A DNA stretch of 64,000 nt, from assembly GCA_937873655.1 (NCBI GenBank), contig CALMYQ010000201.1, positions 1 through 64,000 of the forward strand, read 5' to 3'. Positions 38,938 to 46,803 of this stretch are shown here, in pieces. The first letter of the stretch is position 1. Each line of letters opens with the position of its first letter. The position numbers and the translations under genes were made by a program. This DNA comes from an uncultured Lewinella sp. (GTDB taxonomy: Bacteria; Bacteroidota; Bacteroidia; Chitinophagales; Saprospiraceae). The notes beneath the pieces were generated by a model, which made no database searches, was not told where the DNA came from, and saw nothing but the letters and a program-made list of their open reading frames with translations.

Positions 38938-41900
38938 CTATTGCCGCATAAAATCCTCCGCCAAAACCTGCTCAAACGCCTCCAGGAAAAAATCCGCGTC
39001 TTCCAGGCTAAAACACATGGGCGGCTTGATCTTGATCACATTATCGTCCGGGCCGTCCTGGCTGGCCAGAATACCGGTTTCCCGCAACCGGTTAACCAGG
39101 TAAGTTGCCTCCGCTGTAGCCGGTTCCAGCGTGTCCGGGTCCCTGATCAACTCGGCTCCCAGGAACAGGCCGTTCCCCCGGAATTCGCCGATGATCGGGT
39201 ATTTTTCCTTCAACTGCTTGAATGCCCTGGTCAGGTAGATCCCTACCGCCGTCGCATGGTCCATCAGTTTTTCGTCCCGGATCACCCGCAGCACTTCCCG
39301 GCCGACCGCACAGGAAACCGGATTGCCGCCGAAGGTGTTGAAATACTCCATGCCGTTGGCAAAGGCATCCGCTACGGGCCGGCTGCAAACAACTGCCCCC
39401 AACGGATGCCCGTTACCGATGGGTTTCCCCAACGTGACAATATCCGGCACTACACCCTGTGTCTGGAACGCCCACCAGGTATCCCCTACCCTGCCGAATC
39501 CGGTTTGCACTTCATCGGCAATGCACACCCCGCCTGCCGCCCTGATGTGTTCGTATACCTTCTTCAGGTAATTCGGCGGAAGCTCGACCTGGCCGCCGCA
39601 ACTCAGGATGGATTCTCCCAGAAATCCGGCGATTTTCTTCCCGCTCGCCTCAACGGACCGGATCAATTCCCCAACCTCATCAGCGTACAAATGGCCTACT
39701 GCCTTGGGATTTCCCCGGTATTTGCCCCGGAAACAATCCGGCATCGGCGCAACATGGACAAAATCCGGCGCGCCCTTTCCGCCTTTCCGCCCAAATTTGT
39801 AGGCGCTGTGTTCCACACAGGCATTGGTATTGCCGTGGTACCCCCATTGCAGCACCACCATATCCTTTTGGCCGGTATACGTCCGCGCCATCCGGAGGGC
39901 GAGTTCATTGGCCTCGCTCCCCGAATTCACGAAATGGACCACGCAGAGCTCCTTGGGAAACAACGCCAGCAGTTCCTCCGCAAACCCGGTGATCTCCTCG
40001 TGCAGGTACCGCGTATTCGTGTTCAGCAAGGCAGCCTGCCGCGTCAGCGCCCGAAATATCCGGTGATGCTGATGGCCCACATGCGGCACGTTATTCACCG
40101 TGTCCAGATAACGCCGGCCGCTGTAGTCGTACAGGTATTGACCGTACCCCCTGACCATATGAAGGGGCTTGCGATAGGACAGGCTCAGGCTTTTACCGAG
40201 GTGGTCCTTCCGGAAGTCGATAATTTCCTGGTTTTGTAAAGGCTTTGAATCCGGTTGCCCCCAAGGTCCGCCCAGCAACCATCCCGGGTCCGGGCAAATG
40301 CTCATCCAGACCCGGCGTTTTTCCGGAAAAGCCACTCCCGGGAAATCCTGTCGCTCCCCCAGCATGTCCAGCATGACCTGAAAGTGCAGGTGGGGCGGCC
40401 AGTTGCCGTTTTCCGGCGCCGGTCCGATGGAAGCGATCGTTTGCCCTTTCCGGACCTTTTGACCTGCTTTCAGGCCATCCAGCGAGGTCAGCATTAGGTG
40501 TCCGTAGAGCGTATAAAATTCAGGTCCGTCGGTGGGATTGTGCCTGAGGATAATCGTCGGCCCGTAGTTTTTATCTCCTGCATTGTCATGAACGCTGTAC
40601 ACTTCACCATCTACCGGACAAAACACCGGCGTCCCGGCATCCGCCCAGATATCCAAACCCAGATGAACGGTCCGCCAGGCAGGCCCCGAATCGGTCATCA
40701 CCGTATAGGCATCCGTGGTATAAAACGGCCGCACTTCTCCGTATCCGCCGATGGCGACCCGGCCTTTCCGCAATTCATCAATCGTCCGGTAGAAAGCCCC
40801 GATCTCGTCAAAACGGGTATTGTGGCCCAGGTCTTTGCTGCCGATGCCGAGGTCGAGCCATACCGGCTGTTCGTCCATGTCCACCACTTTCGGCCACCCG
40901 TTACCCGGTACCTGATTTGCCCAATTTTTGAATGCCCCGGCTTTCGGACAAGGTTCCCAACCGCAAGCCTCCCGGAATGTATAGTGCGCCAGTGCCGGAT
41001 GGATCTGCCGCCATTTTTCCAACAGGTCCCAGGCCGGCCTTTCACTGATCAGCAGGTATGCATTGTCGGGTTCCTTCTGCTTATTGATGGCGGAGGTCAC
41101 CACGCTGATCACCAGTCTCGCAGCGATCATGTGGTACAATACTTCAACCTCCTTTTCGGTCAGCGGGAATACACCGTGGAATCCCCTGACCATGGCCGCC
41201 GCTGCCGCCAATGGGTCCTTTCGGTCCATCACAGCGTAAGCGCACCCGCAAGCCAGTTCATTGATCGTATGGGTATAAATGGTGTCCCCGAAGTCGATAA
41301 ACCCCGAAACATCATAATGCCAATCCGCCGGATGGCCGTCCAGATCGGCTTTCACCAGAATATTGTAATCATTCGCATCCTGATAGTGTACTGACCGGCG
41401 CAGTTCCGGCATCGCCGGGATAACCGTTTCCCTGAACCCCCGGATAAAATAATCCACCATTTCCCTTTGCGGCACTGCGGGTAAGCGATCAAGATAGTCT
41501 TCCGTCCACAGCATTTCCGAAATATTCCACCGGTAGAATCGATGGGTTGCCGGATGATCGAAATCCTGAAGCGCTCCACTGACCTGCCCCAACGCGGCCC
41601 CCAGGCTTTCGAGGGTCGGGCTGGTGATCGGATTGGCTTTGGCCCACACCTTGCCCGGCACCCAGGTGAGGAGTCGGACATAACGGATTCTGCCCTCTTC
41701 ATCCGGGATCGTCGGTATGAATACGCCGGCCTGATCGGGCAGCGGCCTGGGCAATTGCAAGGGCAGCGCTTTCCCGGCCAGGTGAAGCATTACCGCATTC
41801 TGCATTTCCCAATTGACCAGATCGAGGTCCGGCCGGCTGATCTTGAGGGTATATTCAACGCCGTTGTCAGCCTTAAGGTGATAGGTAAAGTCGACTTCCC

Positions 41901-41997
41901 CAGGAAGTGCGTCAGCCCGCGCAGAGAGGCCGTATAGGTCCAGGGCAATTTTTTCCGCCTGTTCCGCCGGAAAGCGAAGCGAATGAAAGGGTGGCAT
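38938..41997 (-). CDS. Three-domain enzyme: APH-type kinase + M23 peptidase + class-III PLP aminotransferase/phospholyase
   Basis: A 1019-residue cytoplasmic fusion. The N-terminal kinase (about 1-350) has the loop HYQDANDYN (H204, D207, N212) and a DFG at D235, like hydroxylysine/homoserine kinase-type phosphotransferases. Residues about 430-545 form an M23 LytM domain with all metal ligands: H445xxxD449, YGH500, H536LH538. From about 600 on, it is a class-III aminotransferase; D828 in ADEVQTGFG contacts the pyridine and K858 in TLGKPIGNG binds PLP. Human homologs of the two outer parts act as kinase and phospholyase on hydroxylysine or ethanolamine phosphate, and bacterial fusions of these were used to find them, so a two-step phosphorylate-then-eliminate reaction is likely. 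The role of the peptidase is unknown. Confidence 0.85.
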   Translation of the reverse strand: MPPFHSLRFPAEQAEKIALDLYGLSARADALPGEVDFTYHLKADNGVEYTLKISRPDLDLVNWEMQNAVMLHLAGKALPLQLPRPLPDQAGVFIPTIPDEEGRIRYVRLLTWVPGKVWAKANPITSPTLESLGAALGQVSGALQDFDHPATHRFYRWNISEMLWTEDYLDRLPAVPQREMVDYFIRGFRETVIPAMPELRRSVHYQDANDYNILVKADLDGHPADWHYDVSGFIDFGDTIYTHTINELACGCAYAVMDRKDPLAAAAAMVRGFHGVFPLTEKEVEVLYHMIAARLVISVVTSAINKQKEPDNAYLLISERPAWDLLEKWRQIHPALAHYTFREACGWEPCPKAGAFKNWANQVPGNGWPKVVDMDEQPVWLDLGIGSKDLGHNTRFDEIGAFYRTIDELRKGRVAIGGYGEVRPFYTTDAYTVMTDSGPAWRTVHLGLDIWADAGTPVFCPVDGEVYSVHDNAGDKNYGPTIILRHNPTDGPEFYTLYGHLMLTSLDGLKAGQKVRKGQTIASIGPAPENGNWPPHLHFQVMLDMLGERQDFPGVAFPEKRRVWMSICPDPGWLLGGPWGQPDSKPLQNQEIIDFRKDHLGKSLSLSYRKPLHMVRGYGQYLYDYSGRRYLDTVNNVPHVGHQHHRIFRALTRQAALLNTNTRYLHEEITGFAEELLALFPKELCVVHFVNSGSEANELALRMARTYTGQKDMVVLQWGYHGNTNACVEHSAYKFGRKGGKGAPDFVHVAPMPDCFRGKYRGNPKAVGHLYADEVGELIRSVEASGKKIAGFLGESILSCGGQVELPPNYLKKVYEHIRAAGGVCIADEVQTGFGRVGDTWWAFQTQGVVPDIVTLGKPIGNGHPLGAVVCSRPVADAFANGMEYFNTFGGNPVSCAVGREVLRVIRDEKLMDHATAVGIYLTRAFKQLKEKYPIIGEFRGNGLFLGAELIRDPDTLEPATAEATYLVNRLRETGILASQDGPDDNVIKIKPPMCFSLEDADFFLEAFEQVLAEDFMRQ

Positions 41998-42050
41998 TTT
42001 TTTGGGGTTAAAAATAGGCTTTTGCCACTTGTATTACCTGATCCGGGGTA

Positions 42051-42089
42051 AATAAAAAGGGCCTGTGCATTTAGGTGCACAGGCCCTTT
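42051..42089 (-). terminator. Intrinsic terminator of the ribosomal block
   Basis: A 14-bp perfect stem (42056-42069 with 42076-42089) has the minus-strand T-run TTTTTATT next to it. It sits 54 bases downstream of the rplQ stop, between rplQ and the trifunctional enzyme gene, and ends the minus-strand block. Confidence 0.88.
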
Positions 42090-42094
42090 CAAAA

Positions 42095-42132
42095 AATCAC
42101 TTGCTGTGGACTTAAGTCCGCAGCAAGTGATT
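42095..42132. repeat. 38-bp near-perfect palindrome after rplQ
   Basis: AATCACTTGCTG and its complement CAGCAAGTGATT enclose a GGACTTAAGTCC centre; one position is a G-T pair. It is 10 bases from the rplQ stop. It shares the centre GGACTTAAGTCC with the palindrome at 42695-42742, so the two bracket rplQ. Confidence 0.85.
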
Positions 42133-42142
42133 GATCATTGAT

Positions 42143-42661
42143 TTATTCTTCTTCCTCTGCCGTGATCTCCTCGGCTACAACAGCAGCAGCCGTAGCGGCA
42201 GTGGCGGTAGCAGCAACATTAGCGCCTCCGCCCGAGCCGCCGCGACGACGGCTGCGGCGAGTCTTGCCGGATTTGCTGCCTCCTTGTTCCTTGTTGTAAA
42301 CGTCGTTGAAGTCCACGAATTCGATCATGGCCGTTTCGGCGCCGTCACCGCGGCGGAAACCGGTCTTGATCACGCGAACATACCCACCCGGTCGGTCGCC
42401 GATGCGCTCGGCAATCGTGCCGAACAATTCCTTGACGGCTTCCTTGTTCTGCAGGTAGCTGAATACCACGCGGCGGGAATGCGTCGTATTTTCGCGGGAT
42501 TTGGTCACCAGCGGCTCGATGTATTGGCGCAGCGATTTGGCCTTGGCCAGCGTGGTGTTGATGCGCTTGTGCTGAATCAGGGCATTGGCCAGGTTTTTCA
42601 GCAAAGCTTTGCGGTGGCCGTACTTCCGGCCCAGCGCATTCACTTTGTTTCCGTGTCTCAT
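42143..42661 (-). CDS. rplQ: 50S ribosomal protein L17
   Basis: L17 (172 residues) lines the exit-tunnel side of the large subunit. The start is ATG 42661 (MRHGNKVNALGRKYGHRK), the conserved L17 start; the frame continues upstream only through a palindrome and is not coding. After the core (about 1-120), a Bacteroidota-type C-terminal tail of about 40 residues is rich in Ala, Gly, Arg and then Glu, ending AEEITAEEEE. It is the last gene of the alpha operon, 250 bases from rpoA. Confidence 0.96.
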   Translation of the reverse strand: MRHGNKVNALGRKYGHRKALLKNLANALIQHKRINTTLAKAKSLRQYIEPLVTKSRENTTHSRRVVFSYLQNKEAVKELFGTIAERIGDRPGGYVRVIKTGFRRGDGAETAMIEFVDFNDVYNKEQGGSKSGKTRRSRRRGGSGGGANVAATATAATAAAVVAEEITAEEEE

Positions 42662-42694
42662 TTCAAAAATAAGGTTGGCAACACGCCAGTTCAG

Positions 42695-42742
42695 TTTCCG
42701 ATACCTTTCTGCGGACTTAAGTCCGCAGAAAGGTATCGGAAA
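42695..42742. repeat. 48-bp perfect palindrome upstream of rplQ
   Basis: Left arm 42695-42718 and right arm 42719-42742 are exactly complementary with no loop, from TTTCCGATACC through the centre GACTTAAGTC to GGTATCGGAAA. It lies in the rpoA-rplQ spacer and shares the inner GCGGACTTAAGTCCGC with the 42095-42132 palindrome on the other side of rplQ. Such a long loopless palindrome would form a cruciform or a long hairpin in RNA. Confidence 0.9.
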
Positions 42743-42855
42743 GCCCCAGGCCGGCTTTAAAGAATAGGCGTTATTGCGTGTTAAACAAACTGGGCTCACT
42801 TGAATCAGGAGCCGACGTTGCCCGGACCGCTTAACCGAAGCGGAAACTTTTTCTT

Positions 42856-42910
42856 GAGGAACTGAGTAACCGATCGATTCCTCAATTCTTCAGTTCCTCG
42901 ATTCCTCAAT
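42856..42910. repeat. ATTCCTC repeat block with hairpin
   Basis: CGATTCCTCAATTC-type words run from 42875 to 42910, and GAGGAACTGA (42856-42865) is complementary to TCAGTTCCTC (42890-42899). The same words occur at 8001-8088 and 63692-63735. It lies just downstream of the rpoA stop. Confidence 0.7.
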
Positions 42911-42911
42911 A

Positions 42912-43910
42912 CTAATCCTCTTCCAGCTTATATTTGGAGAGATCCATGCCGAATGTCAGACCTTTGTCCTGCAGCAGTTCTTCGATCTCTACCAATGACT
43001 TCTTACCGAAGTTGCGGAATTTCAACAGTTCGTGGGTATCGTAGCGCACCAGTTCCGCCAGGGTATTGATCTTGGCGGCCTTGAGGCAGTTGTAAGCGCG
43101 AACGGACAGATCAAGGTCTTCCAGGGAAGTCTTGAGCAGTTTGCGCATGTGCAGGATATGCTCATCTACGATCGTATCTTCGCGGGTACCCATCTCATCG
43201 AAGGTGATGTTCTCGTCCGTGATCAGCATCAGGTGCTGGATCAGGATGCGGGAAGCTTCCTTGATGGCTTCATCCGGGTGGATGGTACCGTCGGTTTTCA
43301 GTTCGATGGTCAGTTTCTCATAGTCGGTACGCTGGCCTACGCGCGTATTCTCGATCTTGTAGGCTACGTTTTTGATCGGGGTATAAATGGCGTCAACCGG
43401 AATAACGCCGATGGGGGCGTCTTTCGGCAGGTTTTCGTCAGCGGGCACATAGCCGCGGCCTTTGGAAACCGTCAATTCCATTTCCAGGTTGACAAATGGT
43501 TCCATCGTGCACAGGAGCAGATCGGGGTTCATGATCTTGAACACGTTGGTGGATTCCTCGATCAGGCCGGCCCTGAACTCTTCCTTTCCGTTGATGGTCA
43601 GGTAGATCTTTTCGCTGGTGAAATTTTCATCAGCGATAACCGGTTTCAGGCGAACCTGTTTGAGGTTGAGGATGATATCGACAACGTCCTCCACAACACC
43701 CCGGATGGTTGCGAACTCGTGGTCGACTCCGGCCATGCGTACAGCGGTGATCGCATAGCCTTCCAAAGAAGAAAGCAACACCCTGCGGAGGGAGTTGCCG
43801 ATGGTCTGGCCGAAGCCAGGCTCCAGCGGTTTGAATTCGAAAAGCCCTTCAAAATCATTGGCCTTCTGCATGACGATTTTGTCGGGCTTCTGGAAATTTA
43901 GAATACTCAT
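42912..43910 (-). CDS. rpoA: DNA-directed RNA polymerase subunit alpha
   Basis: A 332-residue alpha subunit. The N-terminal domain (about 1-230) carries the dimerisation and assembly motifs (FEFKPLEPGFGQTIGNSLRRVLLSSLEGYAI), and the C-terminal domain (about 255-320) has the helix-hairpin-helix DNA-contact region VRAYNCLKAAKINTLAELVRY. It is the usual length. It follows rpsD in the alpha operon, with 97 bases between them, and is followed by rplQ. Reading is complete and intact. Confidence 0.97.
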   Translation of the reverse strand: MSILNFQKPDKIVMQKANDFEGLFEFKPLEPGFGQTIGNSLRRVLLSSLEGYAITAVRMAGVDHEFATIRGVVEDVVDIILNLKQVRLKPVIADENFTSEKIYLTINGKEEFRAGLIEESTNVFKIMNPDLLLCTMEPFVNLEMELTVSKGRGYVPADENLPKDAPIGVIPVDAIYTPIKNVAYKIENTRVGQRTDYEKLTIELKTDGTIHPDEAIKEASRILIQHLMLITDENITFDEMGTREDTIVDEHILHMRKLLKTSLEDLDLSVRAYNCLKAAKINTLAELVRYDTHELLKFRNFGKKSLVEIEELLQDKGLTFGMDLSKYKLEED

Positions 43911-44007
43911 ATTCTGATTTAAACTTTGATCGGGAAAAAGAATTCCTGGATCCCCTTCTTAACTAGGCCGGCGGGTGAAGCCCAGTGCCTCATCCGCCAG
44001 ATGGTTT

Positions 44008-44613
44008 TTACTTCGAGTACAATTCGACGATCAACAGCTCGTTGATCTTCTCGGGTATTTGCTCGCGCTCGGGATAAGCGGTGAAGATGCCTTCCATTTT
44101 GTCCGGATTGAATTCCAGCCAGGCAAACTTCTGACCTTTGCCGCCGACTTGTTCCCGTACGACCTGCATGCTCTTGGACCTGCCGCGAACCGATATCTTG
44201 TCGCCCGGGCGAAGTTGCATGGAAGGTACGTTGGAAATCACGCCGTTCACCAGGATATGTTTGTGAGACACGAGCTGGCGGGCAGCGCGGCGGGTCGGGG
44301 CAATGCCCATCCGGAATACCACGTTATCGAGGCGGGCTTCCAGAAACTGGAGGAGCACCGTACCGGTTACGCCTTTTTTATGGGAAGCCTTTACAAATAC
44401 GCTGCGGAACTGACGTTCCAGCACCCCGTAGGTGTATTTGGCCTTTTGTTTCTCCATCAGCTGCAGGGCATAATCCGACTTCTGGCGGCGCTTCTTGGCG
44501 TTACCGTGCTGGCCTGGAGGATATTTTCTCTTTTCAAACGATCTGTCATACCCAAAAATCGATTCACCGAAGGATCTCGACTTTTTCGTTTTGGGCCCTG
44601 TATATCTCGCCAT
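44008..44613 (-). CDS. rpsD: 30S ribosomal protein S4
   Basis: S4 (201 residues) nucleates assembly of the 30S body and represses alpha-operon translation in other bacteria. The start MARYTGPKTKKSRSFGESIF is the zinc-free type without the N-terminal cysteine cluster. The S4 RNA-binding domain follows at about 90-150 (ARLDNVVFRMGIAPTRRAAR, VSHKHILVNG). Normal length; it sits between rpsK and rpoA. Confidence 0.97.
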   Translation of the reverse strand: MARYTGPKTKKSRSFGESIFGYDRSFEKRKYPPGQHGNAKKRRQKSDYALQLMEKQKAKYTYGVLERQFRSVFVKASHKKGVTGTVLLQFLEARLDNVVFRMGIAPTRRAARQLVSHKHILVNGVISNVPSMQLRPGDKISVRGRSKSMQVVREQVGGKGQKFAWLEFNPDKMEGIFTAYPEREQIPEKINELLIVELYSK

Positions 44614-44648
44614 TGTAAAATGTTAGATTAATTCCGGTGAGAAAAAAA

Positions 44649-45041
44649 TTAGACTCTTCTGCGTTTCGGCGGGCGGCAACCGTTGTGCGGAACCGGCGTA
44701 ACGTCCTGGATGCGAACCACTTTGATGCCTGCCGTATCGATAGCCCGGATAGCGGCTTCACGGCCGGAACCTGGGCCTTTCACCAATACTTCGGCGGCGC
44801 GCATGCCGGCGTCATAGGCGTTCTTGGAAGCGTCCGTCGCTGCGATCTGGGCAGCGTACGGAGTGTTCTTCTTCGAACCTTTGAACCCGGCCTTACCTGC
44901 AGAAGCCCAGGAGATGACCTGGCCTTTTTTGTTGGTGATGGTTACAATGATATTGTTGAAAGTGGCTTGGATATAGGCATAGCCTTCCGTATCCACCTTA
45001 ACATTCCTTTTTTTCGCTTTCTTAGCGCTTGCCTTAGCCAT
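44649..45041 (-). CDS. rpsK: 30S ribosomal protein S11
   Basis: S11 (130 residues) forms the platform of the 30S subunit beside the mRNA exit. The conserved core includes YIQATFNNIIVTITNKKG, GSKKNTPYAAQIAA and the final VPHNGCRPPKRRRV. Standard length, with a lysine-rich N-terminus; 31 bases follow rpsM. Confidence 0.97.
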   Translation of the reverse strand: MAKASAKKAKKRNVKVDTEGYAYIQATFNNIIVTITNKKGQVISWASAGKAGFKGSKKNTPYAAQIAATDASKNAYDAGMRAAEVLVKGPGSGREAAIRAIDTAGIKVVRIQDVTPVPHNGCRPPKRRRV

Positions 45042-45072
45042 TGCTTATCAAGGATTTTGATTGATTCAAGGA

Positions 45073-45450
45073 TTACTTGGTCACTTTTTTCTTGTTGGCC
45101 ACCGTCTTACGCTTCCCTTTGCGGGTACGGGCATTGGTACGCGTCCTTTGGCCTCTCACAGGTAACCCTTTACGGTGGCGAAGTCCACGCACACAAGCAA
45201 TGTCCATTAAACGTTTGATGCTCAGTTGGACCTCAGAGCGCAATTCACCTTCGACTTTGTATTCTGCGGTGATAATCCTTGAGATTTCCCTGATGTTCTC
45301 ATCCGTCCAGTCCTGAACCTTGATGTTTTCGTCAATGCCTGCTTTCTCCAGGATCTTGGCGGCAGAGGACGAACCAATGCCGAAGATGTACGTCAGGCTA
45401 ACGACACCGCGCTTGTTTCTGGGTAAATCAATGCCAGCAATACGAGCCAT
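45073..45450 (-). CDS. rpsM: 30S ribosomal protein S13
   Basis: S13 (125 residues) contacts the P-site tRNA and forms inter-subunit bridges. The start MARIAGIDLPRNKRGVVSLT and the C-terminal RGLRHRKGLPVRGQRTRTNA are diagnostic. It heads the S13-S11-S4-alpha-L17 genes after rpmJ, with an 82-base spacer. Confidence 0.97.
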   Translation of the reverse strand: MARIAGIDLPRNKRGVVSLTYIFGIGSSSAAKILEKAGIDENIKVQDWTDENIREISRIITAEYKVEGELRSEVQLSIKRLMDIACVRGLRHRKGLPVRGQRTRTNARTRKGKRKTVANKKKVTK

Positions 45451-45532
45451 TGTTCAAAAAAAGTTTGTGTGATCAATCCGGCGGCATGCCACAGCTCTTA
45501 ACCGGCAGCGGCCGCCCACCATTCAGCACGCA

Positions 45533-45649
45533 TCAACCCTGACGCTGCTTGAATTTTGGATTTTTCTTGTTAATGATATAAAGCTTACCTTTTCTTCTGA
45601 CGATCTTGCAGTCAGCGGATCGCTTTTTGATCGAAGGTTTTACTTTCAT
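45533..45649 (-). CDS. rpmJ: 50S ribosomal protein L36
   Basis: A 38-residue protein, translated by hand: MKVKPSIKKRSADCKIV at the start and KNPKFKQRQG at the end. L36 normally holds a zinc ion with three cysteines and a histidine; here only Cys14 remains, so this is a zinc-free variant as in other Bacteroidota. It lies between infA (22 bases) and rpsM. Confidence 0.93.
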   Translation of the reverse strand: MKVKPSIKKRSADCKIVRRKGKLYIINKKNPKFKQRQG

Positions 45650-45671
45650 CGGAACGTGATTTTTCTGTAAC

Positions 45672-45890
45672 TTACTTGTACCGGTAGATGATCCGGCCGC
45701 GCGACAAATCGTACGGCGACATTTCCACCGCTACTTTATCACCCGGTAGGATGCGGATATAATTCATGCGCATCTTTCCGGAAATTGTAGCAATAATCTG
45801 ATGATCATTTTCCAGACGGACCCGAAACATCGCGTTGGAAAGGGCTTCTTCAATAATTCCGTCTTGCTTGATTAGGTTCTTTTTACCCAT
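45672..45890 (-). CDS. infA: Translation initiation factor IF-1
   Basis: IF-1 (72 residues) blocks the A site during initiation. The OB-fold sequence (EALSNAMFRVRLENDHQII, ISGKMRMNYIRILPGDKV) is typical. I use ATG 45890 (MGKKNLIKQDG); a much longer open frame continuing into map is not coding. A TTG-N18-TATCTTTG promoter candidate ends 19 bases upstream, so infA and the genes after it may be transcribed independently of secY-map. Confidence 0.96.
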   Translation of the reverse strand: MGKKNLIKQDGIIEEALSNAMFRVRLENDHQIIATISGKMRMNYIRILPGDKVAVEMSPYDLSRGRIIYRYK

Positions 45891-45908
45891 ATTTTGATTT
45901 TCGGGATG

Positions 45909-45937
45909 CAAAGATAAGGAAAAGTATTGATTTTCAA
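45909..45937 (-). promoter_or_regulatory. Internal promoter in front of infA
   Basis: Minus-strand TTG (45937-45935) and TATCTTTG (45916-45909) are separated by 18 bases, a good match to the Bacteroidota -33/-7 pattern, within the 73-base map-infA gap. Confidence 0.65.
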
Positions 45938-45963
45938 CTTTTTTCCTCCATTTTCTTTCAGAA

Positions 45964-46791
45964 TCAAGCAAGCTCCATTTTAAGCCCGATCTCCTTGAGG
46001 TTCGAATTATTCGCCACAGCTTGTTCCACAATACTGTGGTCGCTGAGGATATCCGCCCTGGTCTTTCTGATGACAACCGTATGCTCAAAATGAGCGGACG
46101 GCTTGTGGTCCTTGGCAAAAACCGTCCAGCCGTCTCTGGCTGTCTTGACCCGCTTTTGCCCCATATTGACCATGGGTTCAATTGCAATAACCAATCCTTC
46201 CCGGAGTTTCACCCCTTTGCCCCGCTTACCGAAATTGGGTACCTCCGGCGCTTCGTGGAGATCCCGGCCGAGGCCGTGGCCAACCAGTTCGCGGACGATG
46301 CCGAACCCATTGTGGCGTTCAACGTACTCCTGGATCGTCGCCCCGATATCGCCGATGCGCTTACCGGAAACAGCTTGTTCGATCCCCTTGTACAAGGAAG
46401 TATTGGTAACACTCAGGAGCTCAACCACATCTTCCCCGACATCGCCGACCGCAAAGGTATAGGCGGAGTCGCCGTGGAAGCCGTTGAGAAAAACACCGCA
46501 GTCAACCGAAACAACATCGCCGTCCTTGAACGGTTGGTCCTTATCTGGAATACCGTGGACCACCTGTTCGTTGAGGGAGACGCAGAGCGCCGCGGGAAAA
46601 CCCTTATATCCTTTGAATGATGGGATGCCACCATGGTCACGGATGACCTCTTCCGCCGTCTTGTCCAGGTCGACCCCGGTAATCCCGGGGCGCAGCATGG
46701 CGCCGACTTCAGCCAGGACCTTGCTCACTACCAGGCAACTTTTCCTGATCAGTTCGACTTCTTCATCCGTTTTATAAATGATCATCCCCAT
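45964..46791 (-). CDS. map: Methionine aminopeptidase, type I
   Basis: A 275-residue metalloenzyme that removes the N-terminal Met from new proteins. The five metal ligands are present: the Asp residues in SVDCGVFLNGFHGDSAY, the His in VGHGLGRDLHEAP, and two Glu in the later AIEPMVNMG and HFEHTVV segments. No N-terminal zinc-finger extension. It follows secY by 12 bases without adk between them, and the ATG six bases inside is also possible. Confidence 0.95.
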   Translation of the reverse strand: MGMIIYKTDEEVELIRKSCLVVSKVLAEVGAMLRPGITGVDLDKTAEEVIRDHGGIPSFKGYKGFPAALCVSLNEQVVHGIPDKDQPFKDGDVVSVDCGVFLNGFHGDSAYTFAVGDVGEDVVELLSVTNTSLYKGIEQAVSGKRIGDIGATIQEYVERHNGFGIVRELVGHGLGRDLHEAPEVPNFGKRGKGVKLREGLVIAIEPMVNMGQKRVKTARDGWTVFAKDHKPSAHFEHTVVIRKTRADILSDHSIVEQAVANNSNLKEIGLKMELA

Positions 46792-46803
46792 GATTCCTCA
46801 TAT

